From Microbispora sp. ZYX-F-249 (GTDB lineage Bacteria > Actinomycetota > Actinomycetes > Streptosporangiales > Streptosporangiaceae): a stretch of 64,000 nucleotides of DNA. Where the stretch lies: the NCBI RefSeq assembly GCF_039649665.1, contig NZ_JBDJAW010000022.1:62001-126000 (forward strand), written 5' to 3'. The notes below the pieces were generated by a model. The model saw only the letters and a program-made list of their open reading frames with translations, had not been told where the DNA came from and searched no databases. Numbering within the stretch: the first letter of the stretch is position 1; the number at the start of each line of letters is the position of its first letter. A program made the translations under genes and the position numbers. This document shows positions 26,778 to 35,544 of the stretch, piece by piece.

Positions 26778-27506
26778 ATGAGCGAGGAGCGGCGGAGGTT
26801 GACCGACGCTGAGGGCGTCGTGGTGCTGAGCTACCGGGAAGGCGTCCATGACGGCCTTCCCTGGGCCTACGCGCTCGAGGACATCGGCCCGGGCGCCGCT
26901 GCCGTTATCACGTCACGGCTCAAGGGCTGGGCGGTTTCCGCGCCGGTCGAGCTCGGCCGGGAACTGGTGGAGCGAGGCGCCCGGCTGCAGCGGCACGCCA
27001 CCGTTATGCGGTGTGATCTGCCGATCGCCCGGCCCGTCGAGGGCGCCGCCCCCGACGGCTTCCGGCTGGTGCCCTGTGACCGGGCGCCCGCCGACATCTT
27101 CCCCGCGTGGTTCGCGGCCTACCCGCCCGGCCATCCCGACCACCGTCCCCGGGACCCCGGGAAGGCCCTCGAGGAGGAGCTCGTCCCGCTGCTCAACGGC
27201 GAGGAGATCGGCCCGCTGCTTCCGTGCAGCGTGCTCGCCGTACGGGACGGATCTCCCGGCGAGGTGGTGGGCGGCGTCTTCGTCAACGACTCGGCCCGGG
27301 GGCCGGGAATCGCGGACGTGTTCCGGCACCCCGAGCGGTCGCCGCGGGGTCTCGGCGCGCTCATGCTGTCGACCGCCTTGGTCCGTGCGGCCGCGGACGG
27401 GCTGACCTCGCTCGGCCTGGCGGTGACCGAGGGCAACCCCGCCCGCCGCGTGTACGAAAGGCTCGGCTTCCGCGTGGTCGACGTCTCGATGACGGTCCTG
27501 ATCTGA
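26778..27506 (+). CDS. GNAT-family N-acetyltransferase
   Basis: 242 aa. The GNAT fold occupies the C-terminal half: RSPRGLGALMLSTALVRAA is the acetyl-CoA helix region and VTEGNPARRVYERLGFRVVD the typical motif B end. The N-terminal 110 residues are an extra domain seen in several actinomycete GNATs. The substrate is unknown. The start is only 41 nt after the reductase stop, but no strong ribosome-binding site is visible. Confidence 0.85.
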   Translation: MSEERRRLTDAEGVVVLSYREGVHDGLPWAYALEDIGPGAAAVITSRLKGWAVSAPVELGRELVERGARLQRHATVMRCDLPIARPVEGAAPDGFRLVPCDRAPADIFPAWFAAYPPGHPDHRPRDPGKALEEELVPLLNGEEIGPLLPCSVLAVRDGSPGEVVGGVFVNDSARGPGIADVFRHPERSPRGLGALMLSTALVRAAADGLTSLGLAVTEGNPARRVYERLGFRVVDVSMTVLI

Positions 27507-27597
27507 ACCAGCCGGCCCCGTTTCGATTCCACGACATCCCGAGACCTCGTCAAGGTCCGGATATACAGTGTCAGCGGATCTTGTAAGGAGGCCGGGA

Positions 27598-28026
27598 ATG
27601 CTCGAATGGCTGGCAGCGGCGGTCGCGGCGGGCGGAACCGCGGTGGTGCAGGCCGCGGGCACGGACGCGTGGGTGATCGTGCGGCAGCGGGTGGCGAAAG
27701 TGCTCGGCCGCGACGATCCCGAACGTGAGCAGGCGGAACTGATGCGGCTGGACCAGACCGCGATGGACCTCGCCGAACTCGCGCCGGAGCGAGCGGCGCT
27801 GGTGCGGGCACGGCAGGAGGCGTCCTGGGCGGCCCGATTCGAGATGCTGCTGGAGAGCCTCGGCGAGGCCGAACGCGAACGGGTCGCCCGCGAGCTGAAC
27901 GACATCGCCGAGCAGGCTCGTCAGGCGTCGGTGGGGGGAGTGTCGGGCAACGTCTTCCACGGACCGGCCGCATTCCAGGTCGGCAACGACAACCGGCAGG
28001 ACAACCACTTCGGGCCGGGGGCATGA
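27598..28026 (+). CDS. Small helical protein with C-terminal RHIM-like amyloid motif
   Basis: 142 aa. A strong ribosome-binding site (AAGGAGG, 6 nt spacing) fixes the ATG. The hydrophobic N-terminus (about 1-25) and amphipathic helices to about residue 110 resemble the Bell-type effector domains described beside bacterial NLR proteins. The C-terminus carries SGNVFHGPAAFQVGNDN (116-132), whose FQVGNDN fits the RHIM core (hydrophobic-Q-hydrophobic-G-x-x-N). The next gene, overlapping by ATGA, begins with nearly the same motif. I infer that the two proteins meet through co-assembly of these motifs, with this one as a membrane-damaging or scaffold partner. Neither activity is shown. Confidence 0.75.
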   Translation: MLEWLAAAVAAGGTAVVQAAGTDAWVIVRQRVAKVLGRDDPEREQAELMRLDQTAMDLAELAPERAALVRARQEASWAARFEMLLESLGEAERERVARELNDIAEQARQASVGGVSGNVFHGPAAFQVGNDNRQDNHFGPGA

Positions 28027-29663
28027 CCCGCGACGCCGAGCCGGGAAGAGACGAGCCGGGAAGAGACGCAGTGTCGGGAAACGTCTTCCACGGCCCGGCC
28101 CCCTTCCAGCTCGGCGATCGCAACGTCCAGATCAATCACATCCACCATTCGGCGCCGCCGCGCCGGCCGCTGGTCCTCGCGGGTGCGGCGGTCACGACCC
28201 GGGAAGAACTGGCCGCCGCCATCCGCGGCGACTGGGCGGCCGCGAGGCGTCAGTTCTTCGAGGGCGCGCGCACGAGCGGCGCCCCCTCCGACGGGTGGCT
28301 CGGCCTTCTCACCTGGCTGCGCGAGCTCGACGGTCTCACCGCCGACGACCTGACCGCCCAGATCGAACTCATCGACCATCGGCTCCGGGACGACGGACTC
28401 CCTGCCGACCTCAAACTGCTTCACCTGCTGGGCTGGCTGGATCCACGGGGCGAGGCCGTCTGGCGAGGAAGGGTCGTGACCCCGAAGTCGCTTTCCGAGG
28501 CATGCAGGATCGGTCGTCTGCGGGAAAGCGGCCCGGAATGGGAGCTCTACCGCGACCTCTGCGAGGGCGGCGTGCTGGAAGCCCTGGCCGGGTTCACCGG
28601 TCTGAGCGCGCTGCGGGGAACGCAGCGGGCATGGGACGAGACCTGGCATTCGTGGCGGCGGTTGGCGGCTCAGGTTCCCGGCCTGCCGCCGGAAGCCCGG
28701 GAATGGGCCGAGAGCGGGGCACGCGGGCTCCTGCTGGCCGCCCTCCTGCCCTACCCGGAGAGCACGACGTGGTTGCGCGCCGGCTGCGAGCGCGTGGCGC
28801 CTCCCCCCACCGGTGAGATCGGCTGGTACGACTGGTTGCGCGCGCGGGACGGCGGCTCCGACACCCCGATCGGATGGCTCGTACGCGCCGACTTCACCGC
28901 CTTCGCCGCGGCGCAGGCGCGACAGCAGCGCCAGCAGGCGGCGGCCGACCGGCAGAACCAGCGCCTGTCGACCGCGCTGGACGCCGCCTCCGCCCTGCGC
29001 GACCGGCAGTGGGCCGACTACGAGCGCCGCCGGCTCTCGCCCACCGCCCGATCGGGAGCGGCCGTCCGCGCGGCGCTGTGGCTCGGAGGCTGGGGCGCGG
29101 CCACGATCCCGGTGCCCTGGATCATGTGGGGCTGGGCTCGTCCGGACATCGCCGCGACGTTGTCCTGGTATCTCGTCGCGCTGACCCTGGCGGCGTACGC
29201 GGGCCTGCTCCCCCGAGTCGTACGGCTCGGCGCGGCGTACCAGCCCCCGCTGCGGCGCGTGCGCGCGTGGGCCGAGGAGTCCCGGACCGACCCCGCGAGC
29301 GTCCGGAGGGGTCTGATCAGGGCCGGCAGCGTGGTGGGAGCCGTCCTGCTCCTCGGGGTGCTCGTGCACGACGTGGGCGTCATCGTGACGACGGTCCTCC
29401 TCGTTCCCCTGCTGGCCGCGGCCTTCCACTTCGCCCGCATCGGGGCGCTGCGCGACTGGGCGGACGAGCATCGGGACCGCCTGCGGGACTACCGGTCCGG
29501 GCGACCCGGTTCCGGCGTCGCCCAGGACATCGCCCGGGGTGTCCGATCGCCGTCGGCCGGAGTCCGGGCCGACGCCTACCAGGCGTACCTGCGGCGGTTC
29601 ACCGGCCTCGACCACAGCGGGCAGGACGAGACCGACCGAGAGAACGGCCGCCGCGACCACTGA
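28023..29663 (+). CDS. Multi-pass membrane protein with N-terminal RHIM-like motif
   Basis: 546 aa. The motif SGNVFHGPAPFQLGDRN lies at residues 18-34, almost identical in protein and DNA to the one ending the upstream gene. A soluble helical region of about 50-340 follows, with many Trp residues and no NTPase, caspase, TIR or CHAT motif that I can find. A predicted coiled coil (about 295-345, Gln/Arg-rich) leads to about four TM helices between 355 and 480, and a basic C-terminal tail. The start overlaps the upstream stop. I do not recognise the family. A sensor or pore role paired with the small protein is inference. Confidence 0.75.
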   Translation: MTRDAEPGRDEPGRDAVSGNVFHGPAPFQLGDRNVQINHIHHSAPPRRPLVLAGAAVTTREELAAAIRGDWAAARRQFFEGARTSGAPSDGWLGLLTWLRELDGLTADDLTAQIELIDHRLRDDGLPADLKLLHLLGWLDPRGEAVWRGRVVTPKSLSEACRIGRLRESGPEWELYRDLCEGGVLEALAGFTGLSALRGTQRAWDETWHSWRRLAAQVPGLPPEAREWAESGARGLLLAALLPYPESTTWLRAGCERVAPPPTGEIGWYDWLRARDGGSDTPIGWLVRADFTAFAAAQARQQRQQAAADRQNQRLSTALDAASALRDRQWADYERRRLSPTARSGAAVRAALWLGGWGAATIPVPWIMWGWARPDIAATLSWYLVALTLAAYAGLLPRVVRLGAAYQPPLRRVRAWAEESRTDPASVRRGLIRAGSVVGAVLLLGVLVHDVGVIVTTVLLVPLLAAAFHFARIGALRDWADEHRDRLRDYRSGRPGSGVAQDIARGVRSPSAGVRADAYQAYLRRFTGLDHSGQDETDRENGRRDH

Positions 29664-29726
29664 TCCGGCGCGCACCGGCCAGGAAAATCGCTATCCCCCG
29701 CAACAGCACGGTGGTAGACAGCCGGG

Positions 29727-30539
29727 GTGGAAAACGCTGTGCAAAGCGCTCTGGAATTCCCCGATCTGCTGCGGCTGATCGACGAACGGTCGACCGCCTT
29801 CTGCGCCGCGGTCGCCTCCGCGCCCAGTCTCGACGCGCAGGTGCCGACCTGCCCCGAGTGGACACTGTTCGATCTGGTGCGGCACCTGGGCGAGGGGCGC
29901 CATGCCTGGGCCACCATCGTCGCCGCGGGACCGGCCTCCGCCCGCCCGGACACGTCCGCGCCGGAGGGGGCACGGGCTGTGCCCCGGGAGCGCGAGGCCC
30001 TGCTGGCCTGGATGGCCGCATCGACGCAGCGGCTGGTGGACGCGCTGCGGGAGGCCGGCCCGGATCGCGGCTGCTGGACGTGGTGGGGCACGTCGCAGGC
30101 GCCGCAGACGTGCGGTGCCGTGGCCCGGCACCAGCTCCAGCAGATGGTGGTCCACACCTACGACGCTCAGGTCACTGTGGGCGCCCCGCAGCCGCTGCCG
30201 GTCGAGGCGGCGCTCGACGGCGTCGAGGAGTTCCTGTTCACCTGCTGCGCGACGACGTCCGCCTGGCCGCACGAGCCCGCCATCGTCGACTACCACGCCA
30301 CCGAGGGCCGCTCCTGGCGCCTGTGGCTCTCCGCCGACGGCGCACGGGCCGCCCGCCTGCCCGAACCCGGCACCACGCCCGCCACCGACGCCGACGAAGA
30401 CCCGGCCGACGCCTCCCTTCGAGGCACGGCCGGCGAGCTGGTCCTGGCCCTGTACGACCGTATCCCGGCGGACTCCCTGAAGCTCGACGGCGACCCGCGT
30501 CTGTTCGACCAGCTCCAGGCCTGGGACCCGGATGAGTAG
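29727..30539 (+). CDS. Maleylpyruvate isomerase/DinB-fold mycothiol-dependent family protein
   Basis: 270 aa. The first ~180 residues match the actinomycete DinB-like family (VPTCPEWTLFDLVRHLGEGRHAW near 36-58, then the second metal-ligand helix VARHQLQQMVVHTYDAQ). His in RHLGE and in the later helix would bind a divalent metal, and mycothiol is the usual thiol cofactor. The C-terminal part (about 190-270) is the MDMPI_C-like domain. The exact substrate is unknown. GTG start without a clear ribosome-binding site. Confidence 0.88.
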   Translation: MENAVQSALEFPDLLRLIDERSTAFCAAVASAPSLDAQVPTCPEWTLFDLVRHLGEGRHAWATIVAAGPASARPDTSAPEGARAVPREREALLAWMAASTQRLVDALREAGPDRGCWTWWGTSQAPQTCGAVARHQLQQMVVHTYDAQVTVGAPQPLPVEAALDGVEEFLFTCCATTSAWPHEPAIVDYHATEGRSWRLWLSADGARAARLPEPGTTPATDADEDPADASLRGTAGELVLALYDRIPADSLKLDGDPRLFDQLQAWDPDE

Positions 30540-30750
30540 GACCCGACGGTCAGGAAGGGCTCGGGGCGAGGCGCCGAAACCTCCATCGGCCGCGATCGTC
30601 CACCAGCGTGTCCACGCCGCTCACGCCGCCGAGGACGGCCTCCGGGATGGCGGTACGCGACTCCGGACAGCAGCTCGTACATCTACGACGTGACGGTGTC
30701 CGCGCTCTGCGTGCAGTAGCGCCGGCACCGCGCGTCGCCCGCTCCCGCAG
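30540..30750. other. No intact gene between convergent genes
   Basis: On the minus strand a short run ending at about 30556 reads AVLGGVSGVDTLVDDRGRWRF and then a stop. The GVDTLV..RGRWRF pattern is reminiscent of the last strands of SnoaL/NTF2-like proteins. No start or complete domain is present, so it could be a gene remnant or coincidence. Confidence 0.3.
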
Positions 30751-31431
30751 TCAGGCTCCGGAGGGGTGCTGTCTGCGGGAGCCGTCGGCCGCGATCGGGA
30801 AACTGCGCACCGACAGAGCACTCGGCGGAGGCAGGGCCCCGTGAGCCGCCTCGGCGCGGAACGACTGGAGCAGGTACGCCACCAGGCGCCGGGACGCGGC
30901 AGCGTCGTGCGGCAGCGCGGTGACCAGACCGCAGTGGGACAACACGGCCACGGCGAGGTCGGAAGGGTGGAAATCGGCTCGTAGCGCGCCCGCCGCCTGG
31001 GCTCTGCGGACCAGGGTCATGAGGTCCCGCTCAGCCCGTTCCCTGGCCTGGGTGTGTTCCGCCATGCTGCCCGGGAAGGCCGCGACGAACGCGGCAGGGA
31101 AGCCCTGTTCCTGCCGCTGAAGCTCGCAGATCGTCTCGAACAACCGCTGGAAGCCCTGCCAGGGGTCGGGGTCGGCCAGCGCCTCGGTGAGCGCTCGGGC
31201 GCAGGTCTCCATCTGCTGCGCGAACGCGGCCCGCACCAGGGCGTCCCGGGTCGGAAAACGCCGGTACAGCGTCGCCACACCGACCCCGGCCCGCCGGGCC
31301 ACGGTCGCCATGGGCGCATCGATGCCGTGCTCGGCGAAGACCGCACGGGCGGCGACGAGGATGCGCCCCAGGTTGCGCCGCGCGTCGGCCCGCAGCCCCG
31401 GGCCGGCGATCCGAGAGGATTCCTCCACCAC
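30751..31431 (-). CDS. TetR-family transcriptional regulator
   Basis: 226 aa. HTH domain at about 18-65: ILVAARAVFAEHGIDAPMAT, then GVGVATLYRRFPTRDALVRA. The C-terminal ligand domain (about 85-195) resembles the TetR_C_33 type common beside oxidoreductases. It starts with GTG 99 bp from the divergent quinone-reductase-like gene, and the interval contains an inverted repeat likely to be its operator. Confidence 0.92.
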   Translation of the reverse strand: MVEESSRIAGPGLRADARRNLGRILVAARAVFAEHGIDAPMATVARRAGVGVATLYRRFPTRDALVRAAFAQQMETCARALTEALADPDPWQGFQRLFETICELQRQEQGFPAAFVAAFPGSMAEHTQARERAERDLMTLVRRAQAAGALRADFHPSDLAVAVLSHCGLVTALPHDAAASRRLVAYLLQSFRAEAAHGALPPPSALSVRSFPIAADGSRRQHPSGA

Positions 31432-31450
31432 TGTTTCTCACTTCCGGTGT

Positions 31451-31472
31451 AAACGGACGATGCCGTCCGCTT
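31451..31472. promoter_or_regulatory. TetR operator AAACGGAC-N6-GTCCGCTT
   Basis: An inverted repeat with 7 of 8 matching arm positions lies 20 bp upstream of the tetR start and 58 bp before the divergent oxidoreductase start. It is positioned to control both. Confidence 0.6.
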
Positions 31473-31530
31473 GTGAGCCTACGCTCGGGCCGGATCCCCC
31501 ACACGTCCACTGGTGACGAAGGTGAGAACG

Positions 31531-32493
31531 ATGGACGACCGCATGATGAGAGCAGTGCTTTTCGACCGCTACGGCGGCCCCGAGGTGCTGTACGTGGGCC
31601 GGGTGCCACGCCCCGAACCGGCGCCCGGCGAGGTGCTCGTGCGGGTGCGCGCGTTCAGCGTCAACGGCGGTGAGCTGGCGGCCCGCTCCGGCAGCCTCCG
31701 TCTCCTGACCGGGCGGAGGTTCCCGCAACGCGTGGGGCTGGACCTCACCGGCGAGGTCGCCGCGCTCGGCTACGGCACGACGGACGTCGCGGTCGGCGAC
31801 CGGGTGTGGGGCATCGTGGGCCGCACCGGATTCGGCACCGCCGCCGAATATGTGACCGTCCGGGCCGAGCGGCTCGGCCGCGTCCCGGACGGGCTGGATC
31901 TCGTGGAGGCCGCCGCGCTGCCGGTGGCGACCACGGCCATCACGGCGCTGCGCGACAAGGCCGGACTGCGCCCCGGCGAACGACTGCTCGTACGCGGGGC
32001 GGCGGGCGGGGTCGGCAACGCCGCCGTCCAGCTCGGCCGGGCCTATGGCGCCGAGGTCACGGCCCTGGCCCGCGCCGCCAACCTCGACTTCGTCCGTACG
32101 CTCGGCGCCCACCACGCCGTCGACCACCGGACCGTCCCGCCGGAGGAACTGGGCTCGTTCGACGTGGTCCTCGACACCGTCGGCACCGACCTGCGGGCCT
32201 TGCGGCGCCTGCTGTCGCCCGGCGGGCGCATGGTCACCATCGCCTTCGACCTGACACGGCTCGCCGCCTCACTCGGCTACATCGCCGCCAGCGCCGTACA
32301 CGGGCGCGGCCGGGTGCGCTTCTTCAGCGGCAACCCCAGACGGGCGCTCTTCGACGACCTCGCCCGCGAGGTGGCGGAGGGGAGACTGCGCCCTGCGGTG
32401 GACACGTGCTTCCCGCTGGAGGAGACGGCGGCGGCACATCGAGCGCTGGAGGCGGGCGGGGTGCGGGGCAAGTACGTCGTCAGGGTCGGCTGA
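31531..32493 (+). CDS. Zinc-independent quinone-reductase-type NADP oxidoreductase (MDR)
   Basis: 320 aa medium-chain dehydrogenase. The GroES-like N-terminal domain (VPRPEPAPGEVLVRVRAFSVN) is followed by a Rossmann domain with GAAGGVGNAAVQLGRAYGA (about 153-171). Zinc-binding cysteines are absent, as in quinone oxidoreductases. It probably reduces quinones or enones with NADPH under control of the divergent TetR protein. ATG 31531 is chosen because GAAGGTGAG lies just upstream; an earlier GTG lacks one. Confidence 0.9.
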   Translation: MDDRMMRAVLFDRYGGPEVLYVGRVPRPEPAPGEVLVRVRAFSVNGGELAARSGSLRLLTGRRFPQRVGLDLTGEVAALGYGTTDVAVGDRVWGIVGRTGFGTAAEYVTVRAERLGRVPDGLDLVEAAALPVATTAITALRDKAGLRPGERLLVRGAAGGVGNAAVQLGRAYGAEVTALARAANLDFVRTLGAHHAVDHRTVPPEELGSFDVVLDTVGTDLRALRRLLSPGGRMVTIAFDLTRLAASLGYIAASAVHGRGRVRFFSGNPRRALFDDLAREVAEGRLRPAVDTCFPLEETAAAHRALEAGGVRGKYVVRVG

Positions 32494-32625
32494 AGACAGT
32501 TCCCGGGACGGCCGGCGTTCCTCCTCGCGGGACCGTGATGGCACGTGTCCGGCCATGGCCGCGCCCGGCGGCGCTCAATAAGATCCGTAGGGACCTGACC
32601 TTCCGGACATCACAGCGGGGGCGAT

Positions 32626-34731
32626 GTGAACGGCGGCAGCGAGGCGGGGGGCTTACCGGGGCGGCACGAGTCCGCCCTGCGGGCGGGTGACCCGGCCCAG
32701 GTGGGGCCGTACCGGCTGCTGCGCAGGCTGGGTCAGGGCGGGATGGGCACCGTCTACCTGGGCGAGGCGCCGGACGGCACTCACGTGGCGGTCAAGCTGC
32801 TCCACCACACGATCGCCGCCGACCCCGGCTTCCGCCGCCGGTTCCGGCGCGAAGTGGAGGCGGCCAAACGGGTCGCCCGTTTCTGCACCGCCGCCGTCCT
32901 GGACGCCCAGATGGACGGCGAGACCGTCTATCTGGTCACCGAGTACGTGCCCGGGCCGACCCTCCGCGAGGCCGTCGAACGAGACGGACCACTACGCGGC
33001 TCGAACCTGGACGGGCTCGCGGTCAGCATCGCCACCGCCCTGCGCGCCATCCACGCCGCCGGGATCATCCACCGCGACCTGAAGCCCGGCAACGTCCTGC
33101 TCTCCCCCATCGGACCCAAGGTCATCGACTTCGGCGTCGCCCACCTGACCGACATGGCCGGACACATGAGCAGCGCGGTGGTCGGCACGCCCTCGTTCAT
33201 GTCCCCGGAGCAGTTCGAGGGCGGCCCCCTCACGCCCGCCTCGGACGTCTTCGCCTGGGCGAGCACGATCACCTACGCGGGCACGGGCCACGCCCCCTTC
33301 GGCCACGGATCGCTCCCCGTCGTGCTCAACCGAATCGTCAACGGGACGCCCGACCTGACCGGCCTCGACGGGCCGCTGGGCACGCTCGTCGCCCGCGCCC
33401 TGGCCAAAGATCCGGCGCGACGGCCGACCGTACAGGAGATCCTCGACGCGCTCACCGGTTCGACGACGCCGTCCGTCGTCACCCTGCCCGGGACCGGGGG
33501 GCGGCGCCGCGGCCTGGTGATCGGGACCGGGGCGGGCGCGCTTGCGCTGGTCGCGGCGGTGACCGCAGCCTGGGTCGGCACCTCGTCGGGCCCGGCCACG
33601 TCCGGCTCGTCCGCCACCTCGTCCGCCACCCCGGCGGCCTCCGTGACCTCTGCGGCCGCCGCGCTCCCGTCCGCCTCCGTCGCCGGCTCCGGCGGCAATC
33701 CGCTGCGTGAGCCCGGCGTACGGTTCGCGTACAAGCAGGAGCCCGACCCGCGGCGCCAGGCGGACGTCTGGGAGGCGCAGGGCAGGAAGGCCGATGCCGC
33801 GCTGATGCGCGCGCTGGCCGCGGTGCCGCACTCGGTGAACCTGAACGGCTCGATCACTGAGGTCGGGAACACGGTCACGTCCACGATGCGGCTCGCCGCG
33901 GCCCACGATGCCGTACCGGTGTTCCTCACGGACAACATCCCGCTGCTCGACTGTTCCGATCGGGGCGCGCCGGACGAGCGGGCGTACCAGGACTGGATCG
34001 ACCAGGTCGCGGCCGGCATCGGCGCGGGCCGGGCGGTGGTCGTGCTCGAACCGAACAGCCTCGCCGAGCTGCCCGGCACCGACGACTGCCCGCCGGGCGG
34101 GAAGGCGGGGATGGCCGAGCGTTACCGTGAGCTCGGCTACGCGGTGGACCGCCTGGGGGCGCTCCCGCACACGGCCGTCTATCTCGACGGCGGCATCCTG
34201 GGCTGGCCCGACTTCGCTGAGATGGCCGACCGGCTGGTGAACGCCGGGGTGGGGCGGGCCGACGGCTTCTACCTGAACAGCTCGGACTTCCAGGCGACCG
34301 AAGACCTCCTCTGGTACGGGAACAGACTCTCCCGCTGCGTCCATCTGCTGGCCACCGACGGCGGCGGCACCTGCGCGGACGCCGAGATCGACGCCGTGCC
34401 GGCCAGGGCGCCGCTGCCCCATTTCGTCATCGACACCAGCCGCAACGGCAAGGGCACGTGGGAGGTGCCCGAGGGGAAGTACGCCGACCCCCAGTTGTGG
34501 TGCAACCCTCCGGGGCGGGGCATCGGCCTGCGCCCGACCACCGACACCGGCGACAAGCTGGCCGACGCGTTCCTGTGGATCCGCCACCCCGGAGAGTCCA
34601 ACGGCCGGTGCCTGCGGGGCGGTCCCGGGCCGGAGGATCCGGTGCACCACCAGGTGGACCCCGTCGGCGGCACGTGGTGGCCCGCCCTCGCCCTGGAACG
34701 CGCCCGCAACGCCGTCCCGCCGCTGCGCTGA
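32626..34731 (+). CDS. Ser/Thr receptor kinase with extracellular GH6 pseudo-cellulase domain
   Basis: 701 aa. The N-terminal Hanks-type kinase (about 27-280) is intact: GQGGMG loop, K57 in VAVK, HRD (149-151), DFG (168-170) and SPEQF. A TM helix (about 296-318) and a Ser/Ala-rich stalk lead outside to a glycoside hydrolase family 6 domain (about 355-701). In the GH6 active site the P-x-R-D-C motif reads PLLDC. The catalytic acid of EPD is replaced (EPNS, N477), and the Asp of PGESDG is Asn (N659). The domain may bind cellulose-like chains without cutting them and so act as a sensor. Fold and kinase calls are firm; the sensing role is inferred. Confidence 0.9.
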   Translation: MNGGSEAGGLPGRHESALRAGDPAQVGPYRLLRRLGQGGMGTVYLGEAPDGTHVAVKLLHHTIAADPGFRRRFRREVEAAKRVARFCTAAVLDAQMDGETVYLVTEYVPGPTLREAVERDGPLRGSNLDGLAVSIATALRAIHAAGIIHRDLKPGNVLLSPIGPKVIDFGVAHLTDMAGHMSSAVVGTPSFMSPEQFEGGPLTPASDVFAWASTITYAGTGHAPFGHGSLPVVLNRIVNGTPDLTGLDGPLGTLVARALAKDPARRPTVQEILDALTGSTTPSVVTLPGTGGRRRGLVIGTGAGALALVAAVTAAWVGTSSGPATSGSSATSSATPAASVTSAAAALPSASVAGSGGNPLREPGVRFAYKQEPDPRRQADVWEAQGRKADAALMRALAAVPHSVNLNGSITEVGNTVTSTMRLAAAHDAVPVFLTDNIPLLDCSDRGAPDERAYQDWIDQVAAGIGAGRAVVVLEPNSLAELPGTDDCPPGGKAGMAERYRELGYAVDRLGALPHTAVYLDGGILGWPDFAEMADRLVNAGVGRADGFYLNSSDFQATEDLLWYGNRLSRCVHLLATDGGGTCADAEIDAVPARAPLPHFVIDTSRNGKGTWEVPEGKYADPQLWCNPPGRGIGLRPTTDTGDKLADAFLWIRHPGESNGRCLRGGPGPEDPVHHQVDPVGGTWWPALALERARNAVPPLR

Positions 34732-34732
34732 C

Positions 34733-34789
34733 TCACTTCTCTGCGGAGCCGGCCTTGCGGAGGCGGGAGCGTACGGTACGCCGTACAAG
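34733..34789 (-). pseudogene. Remnant C-terminus of a TetR-type gene
   Basis: The minus strand encodes VRRTVRSRLRKAGSAEK and a stop. Twelve residues (VRRTVRSRLRKA) are identical to the C-terminus of the TetR protein at 35545-36174, with matching DNA. No start or HTH remains. It looks like a duplicated gene end left beside the alpha/beta hydrolase gene. Confidence 0.6.
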
Positions 34790-34819
34790 TAGATCGACAA
34801 CTCGAGAGGATTCTGTCTA

Positions 34820-35509
34820 ATGGCGACTTACGTGTTGATCCACGCCGCGGCGGTCGATTCCTGGTATTGGGGACCGCTCTCGGCCGCCCTGCGAGACCGG
34901 GGCCACGATGTGGTGGCGCCGGACCTGCCCTGTGATCAGGAGTCGGCCGGGCTCGCGGAGTACGCGGACACGGTGGTCGAGGCGATCGGCGGGCGCACCG
35001 ATCTGGTCGTCGTCGCCCACTCGTTCGGTGGGTTCACCGGCCCGCTGGTGTGTGACCGGGTGCCTGCCGACCTGCTCGTGATGCTCCAGGCTCAGATCTC
35101 GGCTCCCGGCGAATCGCCCGGCGAATGGTGGGGCAACACCGGCTACTGGGCGGCACGGGAGGAAGCCGACCGGCGCCGAGGCGCCCCGGGTGGCACGGAG
35201 GAGGACACGCTTTCCCTCGTGCTGCACGACACCCCGGCAGACCTGGCCGCCGAGTTCGTAGCCCGACACCAGCGGCACCAGGCGCCTACCCCATTCGGCA
35301 CGCCGTGGCCGCTGGCATCCTGGCCGGACGTGCCGACCAGGTTCCTGCTGGCCGCCGGCGACCGCTTCTTCCCAGCCGAGTTCATGCGCGGGATCGTCAC
35401 CGAGCGTCTCAGTTTCCAGCCGGACGAAATGCCTGGTGATCACTGTCCGATGCTCGGGCACCCGAGGGAACTGGCCGACCGCCTTGAGGCGTACCGCACC
35501 GGGCTCTGA
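34820..35509 (+). CDS. Alpha/beta-hydrolase
   Basis: 229 aa. The fold is shown by YVLIHAAAVDSWYW (oxyanion strand, about 4-17), nucleophile elbow AHSFGG (Ser near 74), a late Asp in LAAGDRFFP and catalytic His in GDHCPMLGHP. Similar small hydrolases act on esters of salicylate or methylated acids, but the substrate here cannot be told. It lies between two copies of a tetR 3' end, which suggests it arrived with a local rearrangement. Confidence 0.88.
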   Translation: MATYVLIHAAAVDSWYWGPLSAALRDRGHDVVAPDLPCDQESAGLAEYADTVVEAIGGRTDLVVVAHSFGGFTGPLVCDRVPADLLVMLQAQISAPGESPGEWWGNTGYWAAREEADRRRGAPGGTEEDTLSLVLHDTPADLAAEFVARHQRHQAPTPFGTPWPLASWPDVPTRFLLAAGDRFFPAEFMRGIVTERLSFQPDEMPGDHCPMLGHPRELADRLEAYRTGL

Positions 35510-35544
35510 CCAGGGACAGGCACTACTCAAGCGGTTCCGGCTCG

